A stretch of DNA of 64,000 nucleotides from UTCFX2 sp963726375 (GTDB taxonomy: Bacteria; Chloroflexota; Anaerolineae; Anaerolineales; UBA4823): assembly GCA_963726375.1 (NCBI GenBank), contig CAVSCE010000008.1, positions 1,054,001 through 1,118,000 of the forward strand, given 5' to 3'. Of the stretch, positions 39,029 through 51,219 are shown piece by piece. The first letter of the stretch is position 1. Every line of letters starts with the position of its first letter. Made by a program: the position numbers and the translations under genes. Under the pieces are notes generated by a model, which saw nothing but the letters and a program-made list of their open reading frames with translations, was not told the origin of the DNA and did not search any database.

Positions 39029-40290
39029 TCATCGCATTTCAGGGGCTTTTTGATAAATCGCATCCCAAAGGGGATAAATTTTCTGCCAATCGTAGCGCTC
39101 TTCGGCCCAGCATCGGCCGTTTGCGCGCAGCCGCCGGTTCAGCACCCCGTCCGTCAACAGCCGGCAGACTGCATCTGCAAACGCCTGCGGACTGTCCGCG
39201 ATCAGGATGTTTTCGCCATCCCGGAACTGCAGGCCTTCTGCTCCTACCGTCGTCGAGACGACCGGAAGCCCCCTGGCCCAGGATTCGACGATCTTGACCC
39301 GCATCCCGCTGCCCGAATGGAGAGGGACGATGAACGCCGCGCAGCGCTCCAGGTAGGGCTGGGGGTCGGCTACGTAGCCGGTCGCATGGATGGACGGGTC
39401 CGCTTCGGCCAGCCTGAGCAGGCTATCCGCTGGACGCTTGCCGGCAATCGTGAACACGGCTCCAGGGACTGCTCGTCGGACGAGCGGCCAGACTTCCCGG
39501 ATGAACCATTCCACCCCCTCTACGTTCGGCAGCCAGAACATCGTCCCCAGGTGGAGCACTTCCAGGGATCCGGGCTGCGGCTCCACCGGCTGCAGCGCCT
39601 GGAGGTCCGTACATATGGGGATGACGCGGCTCGTGTGGTGGAGGTCCCCATGTTCGCCTGTTCCATCGTTAAGCTTTTCCAGGGTTCTCTGGTCGTGCTC
39701 GCTCACAGTGACGAGGTGGTCGATCTCGCGGCAGATGCGAGCCTCATAACCCCGGAGCGCACGCCATTCCCTTTCGAGCACCAGCCGCTTGAGTGGATTG
39801 TGCTCGCCCTGCGCCAGCCGCTGGAAGATCTGAAAAGAGGCGTTGTGGGCGTCCAAAACAGATCGGACATGCGAAAGCCTCAGGCGCTCGAAGCCCAGCG
39901 CATCAAGATACTGCGCCATCCAGAGCTGGTCGGAATGGACAAAATCGAAATTCGAGCTTCAGAAATTCGAAATCGACCTTTTCCGCCATCCTGGGGTCCC
40001 GATCGCGGCGGATGACGAACGGTCTTCCGGTGAGCAGGCTGGCGAGCAATGCCCGGAGGTCGCGCCCGCGCGAGCGGACCAGCGGGACGGCGTGCACAGC
40101 CCGGCAGAAGGAGCGCAGGTGATCGAGCGCTTCGGGCGTGTCATCCGGGCGGGAAAACGCCAGCAGCGTTACGTCGTGCTGCCTGGCAAGGTAGCCGCAG
40201 GGTGTAGTAGCTGCGGACTTTTGGGCCAGCGTCGGGAGGGTAGGGGACGAGCTGGGAGAGGTAGAGGATATTGATATTTTTTTCTCGGAT
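39029..40290 (-). CDS. GT4 glycosyltransferase (frameshifted)
   Basis: GT-B fold glycosyltransferase. N-terminal pieces read NINILYLSQLVPYPPDAG and YLARQHDVTLLAFSRPDDTPE, then FVHSDQLWMAQYLDALGFE after a break near 39915. The C-terminal donor domain has LHLGTMFWLPNVEGVEWF, GYVADPQPYLERCAAFIVPL and HSGSGMRVKIVESWARGLPV, the usual E-x7-E region. Breaks are near 39915, 40200 and 40270; the start codon cannot be fixed and the true 5' end may be up to about 40290. Total roughly 415 residues. It is the only gene in this stretch whose start is lost, again probably by indel error. Confidence 0.8.
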
Positions 40291-40346
40291 TGCCTGCTGT
40301 CAATGAAAGAAATTCGAGGTTTAAAACTATTTATTAATACCAATAT

Positions 40347-41528
40347 TTATAGATTTTTGGATGAAATCTCTTTTTTATAAACCCAGTTATAGACTTCTAT
40401 TGTCTTCATCGCGGTTTTTTCCCAGGAAAACTCCTTGCAGCGTTTGAAACCGCTTTCAATAAGGTATTGTCGGATTTGTAAATCAGAGTAAGTACTTCTA
40501 ATTGCCTCAGATATCTGACGAATATCTTTTGGATCGACAAGGATTGCAGCTTCTGCTAATACTTCTCGCAATGCTGGAATATTTGAAGCAATTACCGGCG
40601 TCCCGCAGGCCATTGCTTCCAAAGGTGGCAGCCCAAATCCCTCACGCAGGGAAGGGAAGACAAGCATGGATGCTACACCTATCACATTTCTCAATTCGAG
40701 ATTTGAAAGCCCGGTAATAATCTTGACTTTTTCGGAAATTCCGAGTAATTTTGCATGTTGAATAATTGTGAAACGCATACCTTCATTTGCAATAATTATC
40801 ACTAAATCCAGATTATCTCTTATGGATTTTTCCAAAGCAGCGTAGGATGTCATTAATCGTTCGTTATTCTTTCGAGGCTCGATCCAATACCTAAAATAAA
40901 AGAGCTGCCAATCCCATATTGATTCGCCAAATGTTTCTTGATAATTTCAAACTCACCTTCTGTCAATGGTTTAAAATATCTGACGGCGCCAATGGCGTTA
41001 CGAAAATCTTGTCTGGATCTATATTTAATAAGGATACGATTTCTTTTTTCTCTGATTCGGAAATGGTGATAATTGCTTCAGATTTCCTGACCGCGAATGG
41101 GATGATCTTTTTTGCATAGACTTGTATGCCGTTCAACGCAAGTTTGGAAAAAGAATAGTTTTTAAATTCGATAGGCGTTGCTACTTGAATGACATCCATT
41201 AAAGATAGGATTATTGGGGTTTTCCCAAAACAGGTGCTGTATTACTCAAACAATGCAGAAAATCCACTCCATCACGATTGGCATTGATTGGCAAAAATGC
41301 TTGTTCTCGAAATCCGGCTCCGATTAATTTTGGCTTACCCGGGATGATCTTTATCTTTACATTGGAAGCTAAACCCATTTCAAGAGTGTAAGGTCGATCG
41401 ACATAAATGCAGAAGTTGCACTCACAATTGACCTTGAGCATGGCTCGGAGCAAGTTTTCGGAATATGATTTCATCCCTCCATGTCGAGGATGCGATGCGG
41501 AGCGAGCGTCAATTCCCACTTTTATCAT
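40347..41528 (-). CDS. GT4 glycosyltransferase (frameshifted in two places)
   Basis: Three consecutive fragments make a single GT4 enzyme of about 390 residues. N-terminal part: KVGIDARSASHPRHGGMKSY and FLHCLSNTAPV. Middle: VRKSEAIITISESEKKEIVSL. C-terminal: KIITGLSNLELRNVIGVASM and VFPSLREGFGLPPLEAMACG with the EGFGLPxLEAMA donor signature, then PVIASNIPALREVL. The breaks are near 41205 and 40880. AT-rich compared with neighbours such as the GT39 gene, as are the genes between here and 51 kb, hinting at a different origin of this part of the locus. Confidence 0.85.
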
Positions 41529-41621
41529 GAATAATTACTCGTCGACCGCGCCGGTTTCAACCAATCAGCCATGGTAACCTAAATCAAAGATGACAAAATA
41601 GATAGCCAGCATCGAATAATT

Positions 41622-42762
41622 TTATGTTTTATTGGGATTGGTGTTTTGCTGCATCTGGAAAAATAGCCCCAGCACAGTTCCAAACAATATCCAGGAATAG
41701 ACACTGTGCCGGAAGCCGGTGATCGTGATGTTATAGACAAATGGAATCAGCCAATCGGCGAAAAGAAACGAAGTAAAAAGCATCGCCGCAAAACCGCACA
41801 GGATTCCCACGGCATAAGCCTGCAGAAAACCAGGCGGCTGAGCTTTGTACACCCGGTAGGCGACCCACAGGGCGGCGACCATCCCCCAGACAAAAAGGAC
41901 GATCCCGACCAGGCCGGTCTGGGCATAGACATCGACGAACATGTTGTGCGATGGCGGGGCATAGCCCCAGGCGTTCCAGCGGTCCCAACCGGCGGCCAGC
42001 CGAGATGCCGGGATGAAACTCGGATCTGCCCAATAGTAGAAGTAATTTACCAGGCCAAGACCCAGAATTGGCGAGCGGGAGGTCAGGCGGACCACGTCGA
42101 GCCAATATAAGGGGCGGACGCTGGAGGCAGTCTCGACTTCCGGGGCATAAAGAGTTTGGTACAAGTCTGCCCAGTTCAAAACAGCCAGGAGGATGATTAT
42201 CGCCAATCCGATCCAGAATACCTTGCGGTTTTTGAAGAACAAAAGCAGTGCCAGCCCGACCAACGCCGGCACCCAGCCGCCTTTCCAAATCAGAATCCGT
42301 GAAGCCCAGACGACCCAGACCAGCAGGCAAAAAATCGCTGCCCATCGCGTAAATCGCTTGAGACCAGGGTTGAAAATTAGCTGCGCCCCTACCAGAACTA
42401 CCGACCAGATCAACAGCGCACCAGTGACTCCAAGGTCGCGAGTCCGGACAGAGCCGGTAACCAGCTCGTAGACCATCCCAGAAAAGCCGATTCCAATCAC
42501 AATCCAGGTCCAAATTTTCAACTCTTTTTCACCCAGGCTCTGATGGGCGGTCAGGAAAGCTGCCGCAAATGACAGGACGAAGAGGGCGTACTGCCCGGCC
42601 TGGACCAGCACCAGGTTACTCTTTGGTGCAGGAATGCGCCAATCCCAGATCCCGTTCCCCGCCGCCCAGGAGATCAGCGCAGCTATAAAGAAATAGGCTA
42701 AGCGGTGTAGATTAACAGGAGGGATTCCCTTAACCGTACCTGACGTTCGATGATCTGACCAT
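41622..42762 (-). CDS. O-antigen polymerase/ligase (Wzy/WaaL family)
   Basis: A polytopic membrane protein with about 10-12 helices (LLIWSVVLVGAQLIF, ALVGLALLLFF, VFWIGLAIIILLAVL, LVGIVLFVWGMVAALWV) and a large polar loop carrying the Wzy/WaaL-type segment SRSPILGLGLVNYFYYWAD and APPSHNMFVDVYAQTGLVG; the SHNMFVD / histidine motif is typical. The reliable frame runs from about 42736 (GIPPVNLHRLAYFFIAAL). An ATG at 42762 in another frame (MVRSSNVRYG) could be the start with a break near 42735. It would polymerise repeat units or ligate the glycan. Confidence 0.82.
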
Positions 42763-43168
42763 TTTTACGGACCCAGATCGCGGAATCCCGAAATTGTTAG
42801 CATCGCCAGCGGGAGTGTAGGTTGATTTCCCCGTCTCGATCGTCAATCCAGTCGTCGCAGAAGTTAGAATCAGCAGGAAATTAAAGTATAAGTTTTGTGT
42901 TTCTTATGGCAAACAAGCCCAAAAATGACTAAAATTATACATTCCAACGGCATATTTCCACGGGATATATTTGCTCCAAGCTACTTACCGAGGCTTAAAA
43001 CCAGCACACCAAGAATCACGATCGAACTTTATGAACTTTAAATTCAAGTTCAAATGGATGATGGGCTAATAATTTTTTCTGTAAGGTTTCCATATCGTCA
43101 ATCCAATTCGGAACCATGAGCATGATTATATTAATCATATACTCTTCTATAACAAAATAGAAAAAGAA
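42763..43168. other. AT-rich spacer inside the glycan locus
   Basis: About 400 bp between the Wzy-like gene and the next glycosyltransferase. It holds the promoter listed at 42885-42912 and a 17-bp AT-rich inverted repeat ATGATTA-TAT-TAATCAT at 43122-43138 just after the GT2 stop, which may act as an operator or weak terminator. No gene was found. Confidence 0.5.
42885..42912 (-). promoter_or_regulatory. Sigma70-type promoter for the downstream glycan genes
   Basis: On the minus strand TTGCCA and TATACT are 16 bases apart. It lies in the 400-bp gap and about 120 bp before the Wzy-like start, so the lower part of the glycan locus may be transcribed from here independently. Confidence 0.45.
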
Positions 43169-44105
43169 TTAAATGAATAATGATTTACAGGTCATATTCC
43201 AATGGTTCCTGATCTTGAATGCTACTTCATTTTCTGGATAATCAAGGATGGATTTCGATCCCCATAAGAGCGATTTGACAAGGTTAGAGAAAAATAAGGT
43301 CGATTTATAAATGATCACCGTTTTAAGTCCAAAATGCTTTCTGAAGAATACTGCTTTTTTCTCATAAATTCGTTCGTAGCGTTTCATAGTAACTCGCTGC
43401 ATGGTCGCCCCCCCAATGTGGACGATCTTAGCGGAAGGTAGGTGGTAAACTTTCCACCCGGCTTTTCTGAGACGAAAACACCAGTCTTCTTCCTCGGTAT
43501 AGAGCGGATCATACTTTGTATCAAGAAATCCCACGATTTTGGCGGAGGAAGTTCTCACCATCATACCGGCGCCACACACTGCAGCTACTTCTCTGGGCTC
43601 TCGACCAACAGGTTTTATTGGGAACAATCGCTCAGAAAAGGGTTTCAAACCCTCAAACCAGGGATTTGGCTCCCTACCATAACAAATTTGCCAACTCCCA
43701 TCCGGATTAACAAGTTTGCTCCGACTACCGTGACATCCGGTCCAGCATCCAGAAAAGAAACCATTTCCTTGAACGCACCTGGCTTTGTGATCGTGTCATC
43801 ATTAAAAAGCATCAAGTAGCGCCCGCTTGCCTGTTCGAATGCCATATTATTATTCGTAGAAAAGCCAAGCAATTCTTGATGCTCGATAATCTTCACGAAA
43901 GGTAAGTCCGCCGAACTGCTTCGCTGGAGCGATCCTTGCAGGCATTATTGATAACGATTATTTCCAGATGCAGGTTTCCAGCGGTAGCATAAACCGAGGC
44001 TAAACAGTCTAACAACATATCCCGGTTATTTGTGTTCACGATGGAGATGGAGACATCTGGGATCTGATCGGTTCCATCTATTTCATGATCCAAATAATTT
44101 GCCAT
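43169..44105 (-). CDS. GT2 glycosyltransferase (frameshifted)
   Basis: GT-A glycosyltransferase. Start at the ATG at 44105 (MANYLDHEIDGT). Core motifs: VSISIVNTNNRDMLLDCL, IIVINNACKDRSS, then LGFSTNNNMAFEQASGRYL with the DxD-type LFNDDT, and the acceptor-side AVCGAGMMVRTSSAKIVGF and YTEEEDWCFRLRKAGW. Breaks are near 43895 and 43645. About 310 residues, typical of WbbL/rhamnosyltransferase-like GT2 enzymes. The upstream GT4 gene ends 3 bp before it (TAG at 44108). Confidence 0.87.
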
Positions 44106-44107
44106 TT

Positions 44108-45320
44108 CTATCTGCCTTTTGACAGACTCCTCGACAAGTTGAGAAAAACGAGCTCCTATTTCGATCCAATTATATTTTTTTTCAACCAGCTTTCGGCCGG
44201 AATGGGCCAGTCTTTCGCGCAGGACCGGATCAAAAACACCCGCAGGTGGCTTGTGCAATAGATTTCGGGTCGTCGGCAATAAGGATATCTTGCCCATGCG
44301 TGATCTCCAGCCCTTCGGCGCCTTTCGATGTGGATACCACAGGTGTCCCGAGTGCCATCGCTTCCAGGATCTTTAAACGTGTACCGCCACCGCTGACAAT
44401 TGGCGCGACCGCCACCCATGAGGCCGCAACAGCTTGACGTACATCCTTGAGGTAGCCAGTCAGAGTGATGCCTTCGTCCAGCGAAAGCTCACTCAGATTA
44501 ACATCCCCGGTTTTACCTGTGACCTTCAGTTGGACATCCGGATTGTCCTGCCTGATCAGAGGAAGCACTTTATGTATGAAGAACTTCATGGCATCCAGAT
44601 TGGCATAATAGGTCAGTGAACCGTTGAATATGATCGAGTTAGGAACAGGCTCGGCTGTCCAAGGTTATGCGTTTCAAGGTCTACGCCGTTGGGGATAACC
44701 TCTATTCGCCCGCCATATTCCGGAATTGTTGTCTTTACTGCCTGAAAGTCGCGATCAGAGACCATAGAAATCCCATCGAATTTTGGATAGAGACGTTTTT
44801 CGTATCTCCAGCATTTTTGCCAGGAGACCCAGCGGGCTAATTTTTTCATTGGATTCGTCTGGCTCTTATATAAGTCATGCATCCATAACGTGTAAAAATT
44901 ATGTTCTTCCAGAAAACGATGCTTATCCGGGACGTTTAGCAAGTAAGGGGCAACGTCAAGACAGGTCGCGATTAGGATGTCAAATTGCTCAGCATATGCG
45001 ACCTCTGTCACTTTTGCTTCCATGTCTCGGCTGACACCGCGGATAATGTCCCGTGGAATGGAGGGATAAATGACTGCTCAAGCGCTTACCAGGATCTCGC
45101 CAGAAAGGATCCCTCTTGATGACATCGAAATGGTCGCACAATTGGCTCATTAGATGAAAATATTGGCGTTCATCCTCAGAAGGCAAGTATGAGATAAGGT
45201 GTATAGTGTGTTTTTCATGAAGGGCGCGAAGCAGATAATGGAGTTGGATGCGTGAACCGTTGTCCTGCGGGAAGGGAAACCACAAACTTACCCATAGAAT
45301 TTGAACGAATATCCCCCCAT
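44108..45320 (-). CDS. GT4 glycosyltransferase (several frameshifts)
   Basis: GT-B glycosyltransferase of about 400 residues. The start is most likely the ATG at 45320, whose G-run is one base off; the next frame reads GGIFVQILWVSLWFPFPQD. The chain continues as SRIQLHYLLRALHEKHTIHLIS, AVSAETW-like linker, AEQFDILIATCLDVAPYLL and EEHNFYTLWMHDLYKSQTN, then the donor half LDEGITLTGYLKDVRQAVAA, VAPIVSGGGTRLKILEAMAL with the GTRLKILEAMALGTPVVS signature, and EKKYNWIEIGARFSQLVEES. Breaks near 45315, 45040, 44640, 44250 and 44120. Resembles the GT4 enzymes with a 'TDP-sugar' exopolysaccharide role. Confidence 0.82.
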
Positions 45321-45322
45321 TA

Positions 45323-46280
45323 TTATTTTGATCTCCCTTCCTGAAATCCCAAGTACCCATAAGCGAGAAAAGCTGCCAATAACATCCTCGAGCTAAAGGC
45401 TTTGAAGTGTGAATTCGATCCAAAATATTAAGAACTTTTCTTATCATGTAGCGAATTGGCTTCGATGAAAAATATCGGGTTCTCAACTTCTTATATACCA
45501 TGATAAATGAATTCGATCTCAACATAACAGGCTCAAAGATGACATAGTCAGGCACATTCCCGAGGATCTCTGGAAACAACCCCATAACTTTCGGAAGCAT
45601 TCGATGATAATCTCTTGTTTGAGAAAATCTTTCATCCAATGTGCGCGGATGGTTGTGATAACTAATGGCTTTTGGACAATTCCAGATCGGATATTTCAAT
45701 TTATGTGCTCGATATGCAAATTCAATGTCTTCAAAACCTTTCAGAGTTGGATTAAAAATTCCTACATTTTGAAATACGGTTTTCAAAAAGGAAAGATGAC
45801 CTCCGAAGGCTTGGGCGAGGCTGGAGCTCGGTGAGGTGATCACATCGATCCAGCCCGGCATCTGGATTAGCGGACTTTTCAACAAAGGTTTTATAAATTG
45901 AAGGAAATGGAAGGACGCTGTCCCATGCAGGCCAAAACATCCAATTTTACTTTGTGCAGCTCTAGGTGCGCACCCACCAATTCGGGTTCTGTTATTAAAA
46001 TCGGCATCCAGTAGTATTACCAGCGAAGACAGGGAAGCCTCGATCCCGGCATTTCGTGCGACTGAGATACCATACTTAGCATCTTGCTCTAGAAGACGCA
46101 GATTGAAAGGCGGCGCCATGGTCCGAACCATTTTTAACCTCATCCGTGGAAGCCTGGTCGACCACGACCACCTCGAACTGCTCGGGAGGAAGGTTGGCGG
46201 CAGAGCGATTTCAGAGTTTGATGTAGCGCATCGACTCGGTTGTGACAGGGCATAACGATGCTGACAGCTGGATCAGGCAT
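45323..46280 (-). CDS. GT2 glycosyltransferase (frameshifted)
   Basis: Begins MPDPAVSIVMPCHNRVDALH at the ATG at 46280, then a break near 46170 leads to LPPEQFEVVVVDQASTDEVK, KYGISVARNAGIEASLSSLVILLDADF (DxD-type site) and, later, FGGHLSFLKTVFQNVGIF and KGFEDIEFAYRAHKLKYP, the acceptor-domain E-D-x-E/F signature. Ends with two consecutive TAA at 45320-45325. About 320 residues. It lies between two GT4 genes and belongs to the same operon. Confidence 0.85.
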
Positions 46281-46349
46281 AGGTCATCGTTTCGAAAACG
46301 GAACTCAGCTTTTCCGTCAGAGTGCTACGCTCAGATCCGTTTAATCACT

Positions 46350-47621
46350 TCAGACCGAGGAATATTGTAATATTTCTCTGACGAATTCGCGATTGATAGC
46401 AATCAATCTCAATATTTCACCTAAAACAGCTTGCTCATTCGCCGTGATACAGATTCCGCTCCCGCCGCGATGTACGTCGGCCCCGATCACTTCGCGTGCC
46501 AACCAGCAAGACCGGTGTCCCGCTGGCCATATACTCAAACAGCTTACCAGGAAAATTCCCGGATTTCCCTCCTTCGTCCAGCACGAAAAGCAGCAGCACG
46601 TCAGCCGAACTCATCGCTTCCACTGCCTCAGCGTGATTGACCGGTGGCTCCACCTGTACTGAAGCGTGGATTGAATGGTTTTCCAGCCAGGCCTGTTCTT
46701 GCGGTGTCAGACCTCCGATGAAGCGCACGTTCAGGTTTGCACCAGTTTCGCCGATGAGCTCAAGCGCCTGGAGAAAAGGCATTGCTGTCCCGTCGTAGAC
46801 CTGCCCCACGTGTGCCAGGCTGGTTTTCCCATCCGGCTGCCTGGTTTTATCTTTGGACTTGCAGAAATCTTGCAAGTCGTATCCGTTCTCAATCGTGATG
46901 AAATCGCGCTCCAGACGGCCGGGGCAGAGGCCGTGAAGGTTGTGCGTATAGCTCGGTGTCACTCCGATCACTCGATCGGCATTCTTCAAGACCAGCTGCT
47001 CGATCCAGCGGTCGATCCTGTAGCGCCAGCCAGTGTTTCGGGAAGCTGAGTTCTGAGTCCATGGATCGCGGAAATCGGCAGCCCAGGGCAACCTGGTTAG
47101 CTTCTTAAGCGGTAAACCAGTCAAATGGTCCGAATAGGGGAAAGAGGTGCTGAAGATAAGGTCGATCTTCTCTTCGCGGATCATGCGCAAACATCCGGGA
47201 ATGATCGCCAGGTTCCAGTACAGCGCCGCATCGACAGGTGGGAATTCGAATGGGTTGAGCAGCCTGCTGATCAAGCTCAGTGTTCGGGGAATACATCCCG
47301 GTTGGTCATTTTGGGTTGGACTGTTATCCTCTGAAGCTGTTGACCGGACAAATGAATTTTTTTTCCCAGATTTTGTCTGGATGCTGAACCGCTTTTGGAT
47401 CCATCTTCGCAGGCTCAGCGGATTGATGAAATCCTTACGCCAGACGTGTGCTTCGGGCGGCACATCTTCCAACAGGGAAGGGTCCAAACCGCATCCAAAG
47501 ACCTCAGGATCATTGCTGCATACCACATAGGGCTGCCAACCAAACTTAAGCAAGTATTTGCTGAATTTCAGAGTGCGCTGTACGCCTGAGCCGCCCAGCG
47601 GAGGTAAATAAAAGCGATCAT
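46350..47621 (-). CDS. GT4 glycosyltransferase (frameshifted)
   Basis: GT-B enzyme of about 420 residues. N-terminal part near 47600 reads LPPLGGSGVQRTLKFSKYLL after a break, a typical glycine-rich acceptor loop (PxxGGSGVQR). The main frame holds SLISRLLNPFEFPPVDAALY, DLIFSTSFPYSDHLTGL, LPWAADFRDPWTQNS and IGVTPSYTHNLHGLCP; the donor domain has LAHVGQVYDGTAMPFLQAL and GKLFEYMASGTPVLLVG. A second break at about 46490 joins this to the last 60 residues (REVIGADVHRGGSGICITAN). The start ATG 47621 has AAGAAGG five bases upstream. Confidence 0.85.
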
Positions 47622-47701
47622 CAACACCTTCTTGATTTCCAAATAATTACCTTTGTAATTGTGCGGCTAAAATATCAAAAATATAATAATTTCTTCCCAG
47701 A

Positions 47702-48600
47702 TTATTGCCTGCTGTACCACCAGCTGCTGACGCAGCGGATAAGACTTATCGCCCGGCGAGCTGCAGCCAGCTGAATGCGTTCCCCGAAATTTTTCGGTCT
47801 GCACTTATAAGAATACGGTAAAGGATGGTATGAATTAACAAAATCCCAAAGGTCAGGGTGCAGTCCATCCAGGAAAATATGCATCTTTCCTCCGCGCCAG
47901 GTCTTTCAAAACATTTCAGGAGGCTGTTGGAATAATCATGATAAATGACTGCTCCAGGCCAATAAAGAAGATTTTCGTGACCGCCAAAAAGGCTGATCAG
48001 GCGGTAAGATAGTTCTACACCTTCTCCAGCAAATATGGTTGGGTTGAAGCCGCCGACCGCAACGATCGCTTCCCTGGAAAACGAAGAATTGCCTTCCAGA
48101 TCTATATACGATGGGGTTGGCTGATCCCCCAGGTCGTACATCGCTGCCAAATTGTTGTACGGATTGTCCGATTTTGGAAGAACCTTGCCGCGGACTCCCA
48201 GTATATTTGCCTGCATATGAGCGCTAATATGTTGGGCAATAAAATCCCGATCTGCCAGGGCATCGTCATCTAAAAAACACACAACATTACCTCTAGTGTA
48301 CGTCAAGCCAATATTGCGAGCACGTGAAGGCAGATAATTCTTGTTCAGGCGGATGTATAAGAGCTCAAAAGCAAGGATTTCATCGATAACTGCGTCGTTG
48401 CCGCCGTTATCTACCAGAATTATTTCGAAGTTCGAAAACGATTGCTGTTTTAAGCTGTTCAGGCACTTAATAAGATGTTGATTACTATTGTATGCAACAA
48501 TCACAACGGACGCTTCAGGGTCAATCCTACCCACCCGCTGGTCTTCATAACGCATGACATACTCCAGATCGGCATTTATTAATAAAGGTTTGTCAGCCAT
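47702..48600 (-). CDS. GT2 glycosyltransferase
   Basis: GT-A enzyme of about 300 residues. ASVVIVAYNSNQHLIKCLNSL, FEIILVDNGGNDAVIDEIL, LPSRARNIGLTYTRGNVVCF and LDDDALADRDF (DxD metal site) lead to the acceptor region LEGNSSFSREAIVAVGGFNP and GEGVELSYRLI. Near 47880 the frame probably shifts to MHIFLDGLHPDLWDFV and ends WWYSRQ at 47702; staying in the first frame ends it at 47746. Its ATG overlaps the stop of the upstream GT2 gene (TAATG). Confidence 0.88.
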
Positions 48601-49721
48601 TACCGTAATTTACGGTTCACCGTTCTGATCTGATTAGCAATCTTACCCCCAACAAGTGTTTCCAATCCTATAGACCATGCCCCACGATCACGGATATTAT
48701 CCTTGTTGTAACAAATGGATTGATATAAACAATAACGCGCAGACGATAATTCATTATTTTGATAACAGGCATATCCCATCCCTTTGTAAAAACCACCCTT
48801 GAATTTTCGAAGATCTTGGATTGAGCTTAAGAGAGGTAAAGATTTCTTTCCTAAAAATATCTTCTGCTTGACATACAGCAGATTTGGTCGATAAATTCTC
48901 CGATATTCCTTTCTCAATCAAGGCTGCCCCAGTGTGATCCAATAATGTGACCAGACGCTTATCGACCAGAGTTTTTAAACGCGGTTCCAGGTTGGCAGAT
49001 AAAGCCCCAAACATTTGTATGACAGCTTTCCTGTTTGAGAATTGGGTGCTGCCTGACCAGATTCCACCTCGGTGGATTCGATACACACTCATGACCTGAT
49101 CAATATAGCCAATCGGACCTTGCATAGATAAAAGAATATGGAGCGGCCAATCCAACATCTTTAGGGGAGTTGTCCACTGAGGCAGCTCTTAACCAATGAT
49201 CGTCGAAACATACTTGCACTGGTATGCATGATGTATGTAACCAGAAGATCTTCAAAACCATAAAATTCCTTAGACAGATTCTGGCAGTATCGCCTTGACT
49301 CCTGGCTTTTATCCTCAAACACAATTTGTGTATCATGAAAACAGGCCGAGCAGTTGGGGTGTTGCTCTAAGAATTCCACCTGAGTTTGAAGTTTCTTGGC
49401 TGAAATCCAGTAATCATCGCCTTCACATAAGGCTATATATTTGCCTCTAGCTTTCTCGGAAGTAAAGGAGAAAATCCTTTTTCCAAAAGAACGTTGATTT
49501 TCCTGCTGCAGGATTGCATAGATCTTATCCGGATAGCATGCCTGATACTCGCGGATAATCTCGGCCGTACCATCGGTTGACGCATCGTCGTGAATGATAA
49601 TCTCGACCGGGAAACTTGTTGCCTGCATCAGAAAGCCGTCCAATGCCTGCCGGATGAAATTTATATGGTTATACGTGATGGAGCAAATGCTTACAAGCGG
49701 TGTTTCGGAATGATCGGACAT
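48600..49721 (-). CDS. GT2 glycosyltransferase with C-terminal repeat region (frameshifted)
   Basis: Start at the ATG at 49721 (MSDHSETPLVSICSITYNHI). GT-A core: INFIRQALDGFLMQ, VEIIIHDDASTDGTAEIIRE and IALCEGDDYWISAKK (metal-binding DD), followed by VEFLEQHPNCSACFHD. A break near 49160 joins FRRSLVKSCLSGQLP to LDWPLHILLSMQGPIGYIDQ, and a second near 48840 leads to FKGGFYKGMGYACYQNNELS, a C-terminal helical TPR-like part. About 370 residues. This subgroup often transfers sugars to polysaccharide or protein. Confidence 0.85.
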
Positions 49722-49746
49722 CAATATCACAAATCCAGGATTATCA

Positions 49747-51190
49747 TTACTTAGAGCGAGCCCTAAACAGCAGTATTGCCATCAACAGCAAAATTACTGG
49801 GATGCTTGCCAGTAACGGAATGTTTAGTTCCTTTGTAATTGGCTTAATGTTGGTATTAGAATACGAAGTAATCGTCGGCTGTTCAACTTTAATGGAAGTT
49901 GGTGTCGCGTTCGCTTCGACGGTAGACGTTGGGGAGGCAAAAGCGACTGCCTCGGAGCGTGGTGATTTGACAGTGAGGTAGACGTGGTACACGTCCATCT
50001 GGTAAGTCCCGTCTGTCTTATCGATCGGAACCATTAAGGCAGCGTGGATCTCGTTCCCCATGGAAATCGTTCCTGATACATTCATCATATTATTCTTCTT
50101 TGAATTGCTGTTCATTATGACCGTGTAAGACGACCACATCCCATTTCTGAAGACACGCAAATAGAGGTGGTCTTTGAAAACCTCTGGGGGATCAGGATGA
50201 TTAAATATACCTCCCAACCCCAAGCCAATATAGTAATCCGGCACTATCTTTTAGAATAGATTGTGATCCCTGAAAACCACCAATATTTTCATCTCTCCAT
50301 AAGGAAGCCCAACTTTTCCCGTCATTGTTGGACTGGCGGTGAAATTTATACCTATCGTGCAAAGTTCCACTCCAAACGGAGTGTACAGTCTGATTACTAA
50401 CAGCTAGCACTTCTGGGTTTCCGTAGGGACCTTCGCCAAGACTATCTGCTTCACTCCAGAATGCCCCATCAGCACTGCTCGAATACCGGATTCCATTCGG
50501 TGGATATGTTTCAGGAAAATTACTCTCAACCCATACTACATGGATCTTCCCCTTCTGATCAACTGATATTTTTGAATTACTTACCGAACGATCACTGCTG
50601 AGATTTTCATATACGACTTGCACTTGCCCCCAGGTCTTGCCATTGTCTTCTGAATTTGTGTAGAAAATACCGCTGCCTGGACCAGTTGAAACTGCATAAA
50701 CAAGATGGAGCTGATCATCCAATCCGACATCAAGGTCCGGCGACGACAGATTATTTACGGGAGGAATTATGATCAAAGGGGCTTTCCAGTAGCGGGCAGA
50801 GTGCGCAAGCGGTGAATATGCCTGGGTATATTGGATTCCATTGCCAAGATAGACGAGATGCAAGTAGCCACGCGTATCGCATTGAAAGGAAGTGTCTCTT
50901 ATTTGGATTCCACTCTGGGCTGTGACAATATCGATAGAAGAATCCCATTCTCCGTCTTTGAAGGAAGTATATTGAATGTAATTCTGCTCTGGTACATTTT
51001 CTACCCAGACCAAATGAACAACTCCGGAAAGATCAGAAGTTATTGATGGGGAAGATGAATTGACGGGTGAGTTTGAGATATTAAGAGGCTTGCTCCACCC
51101 ATAGTTTTGGATGGTATTTGCCAGGGTCGAATGTGGCAATATCATGAGAAAAAGAATGAATATTCTTAAAAACATGGATAAGGTCTTCAT
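49747..51190 (-). CDS. Exported beta-propeller (BNR/sialidase-like) protein with C-terminal membrane anchor (frameshifted)
   Basis: Signal peptide MKTLSMFLRIFILFLMILPHS, then repeated blades ending in VHLVW, LHLVY, IHVVW and TVHSVW with Asp-box-like S-x-D-x-G-x-x-W turns (SEDNGKTWGQVQ, SNNDGKSWASLW, SADGAFWSEAD), a pattern of sialidase/BNR propellers. No catalytic sialidase tyrosine or arginine triad can be identified. After a break near 50230, the chain ends in a Ser/Thr-rich linker (SPTSTVEANATPTS), a hydrophobic helix (IPLLASIPVILLLMAILLF) and RARSK, a tail anchor. About 480 residues. It may bind or survey the glycan made by the surrounding genes, or be an unrelated surface protein. Confidence 0.8.
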
Positions 51191-51219
51191 TATAATTGCC
51201 TGTTTAACTTTCGAAAACT

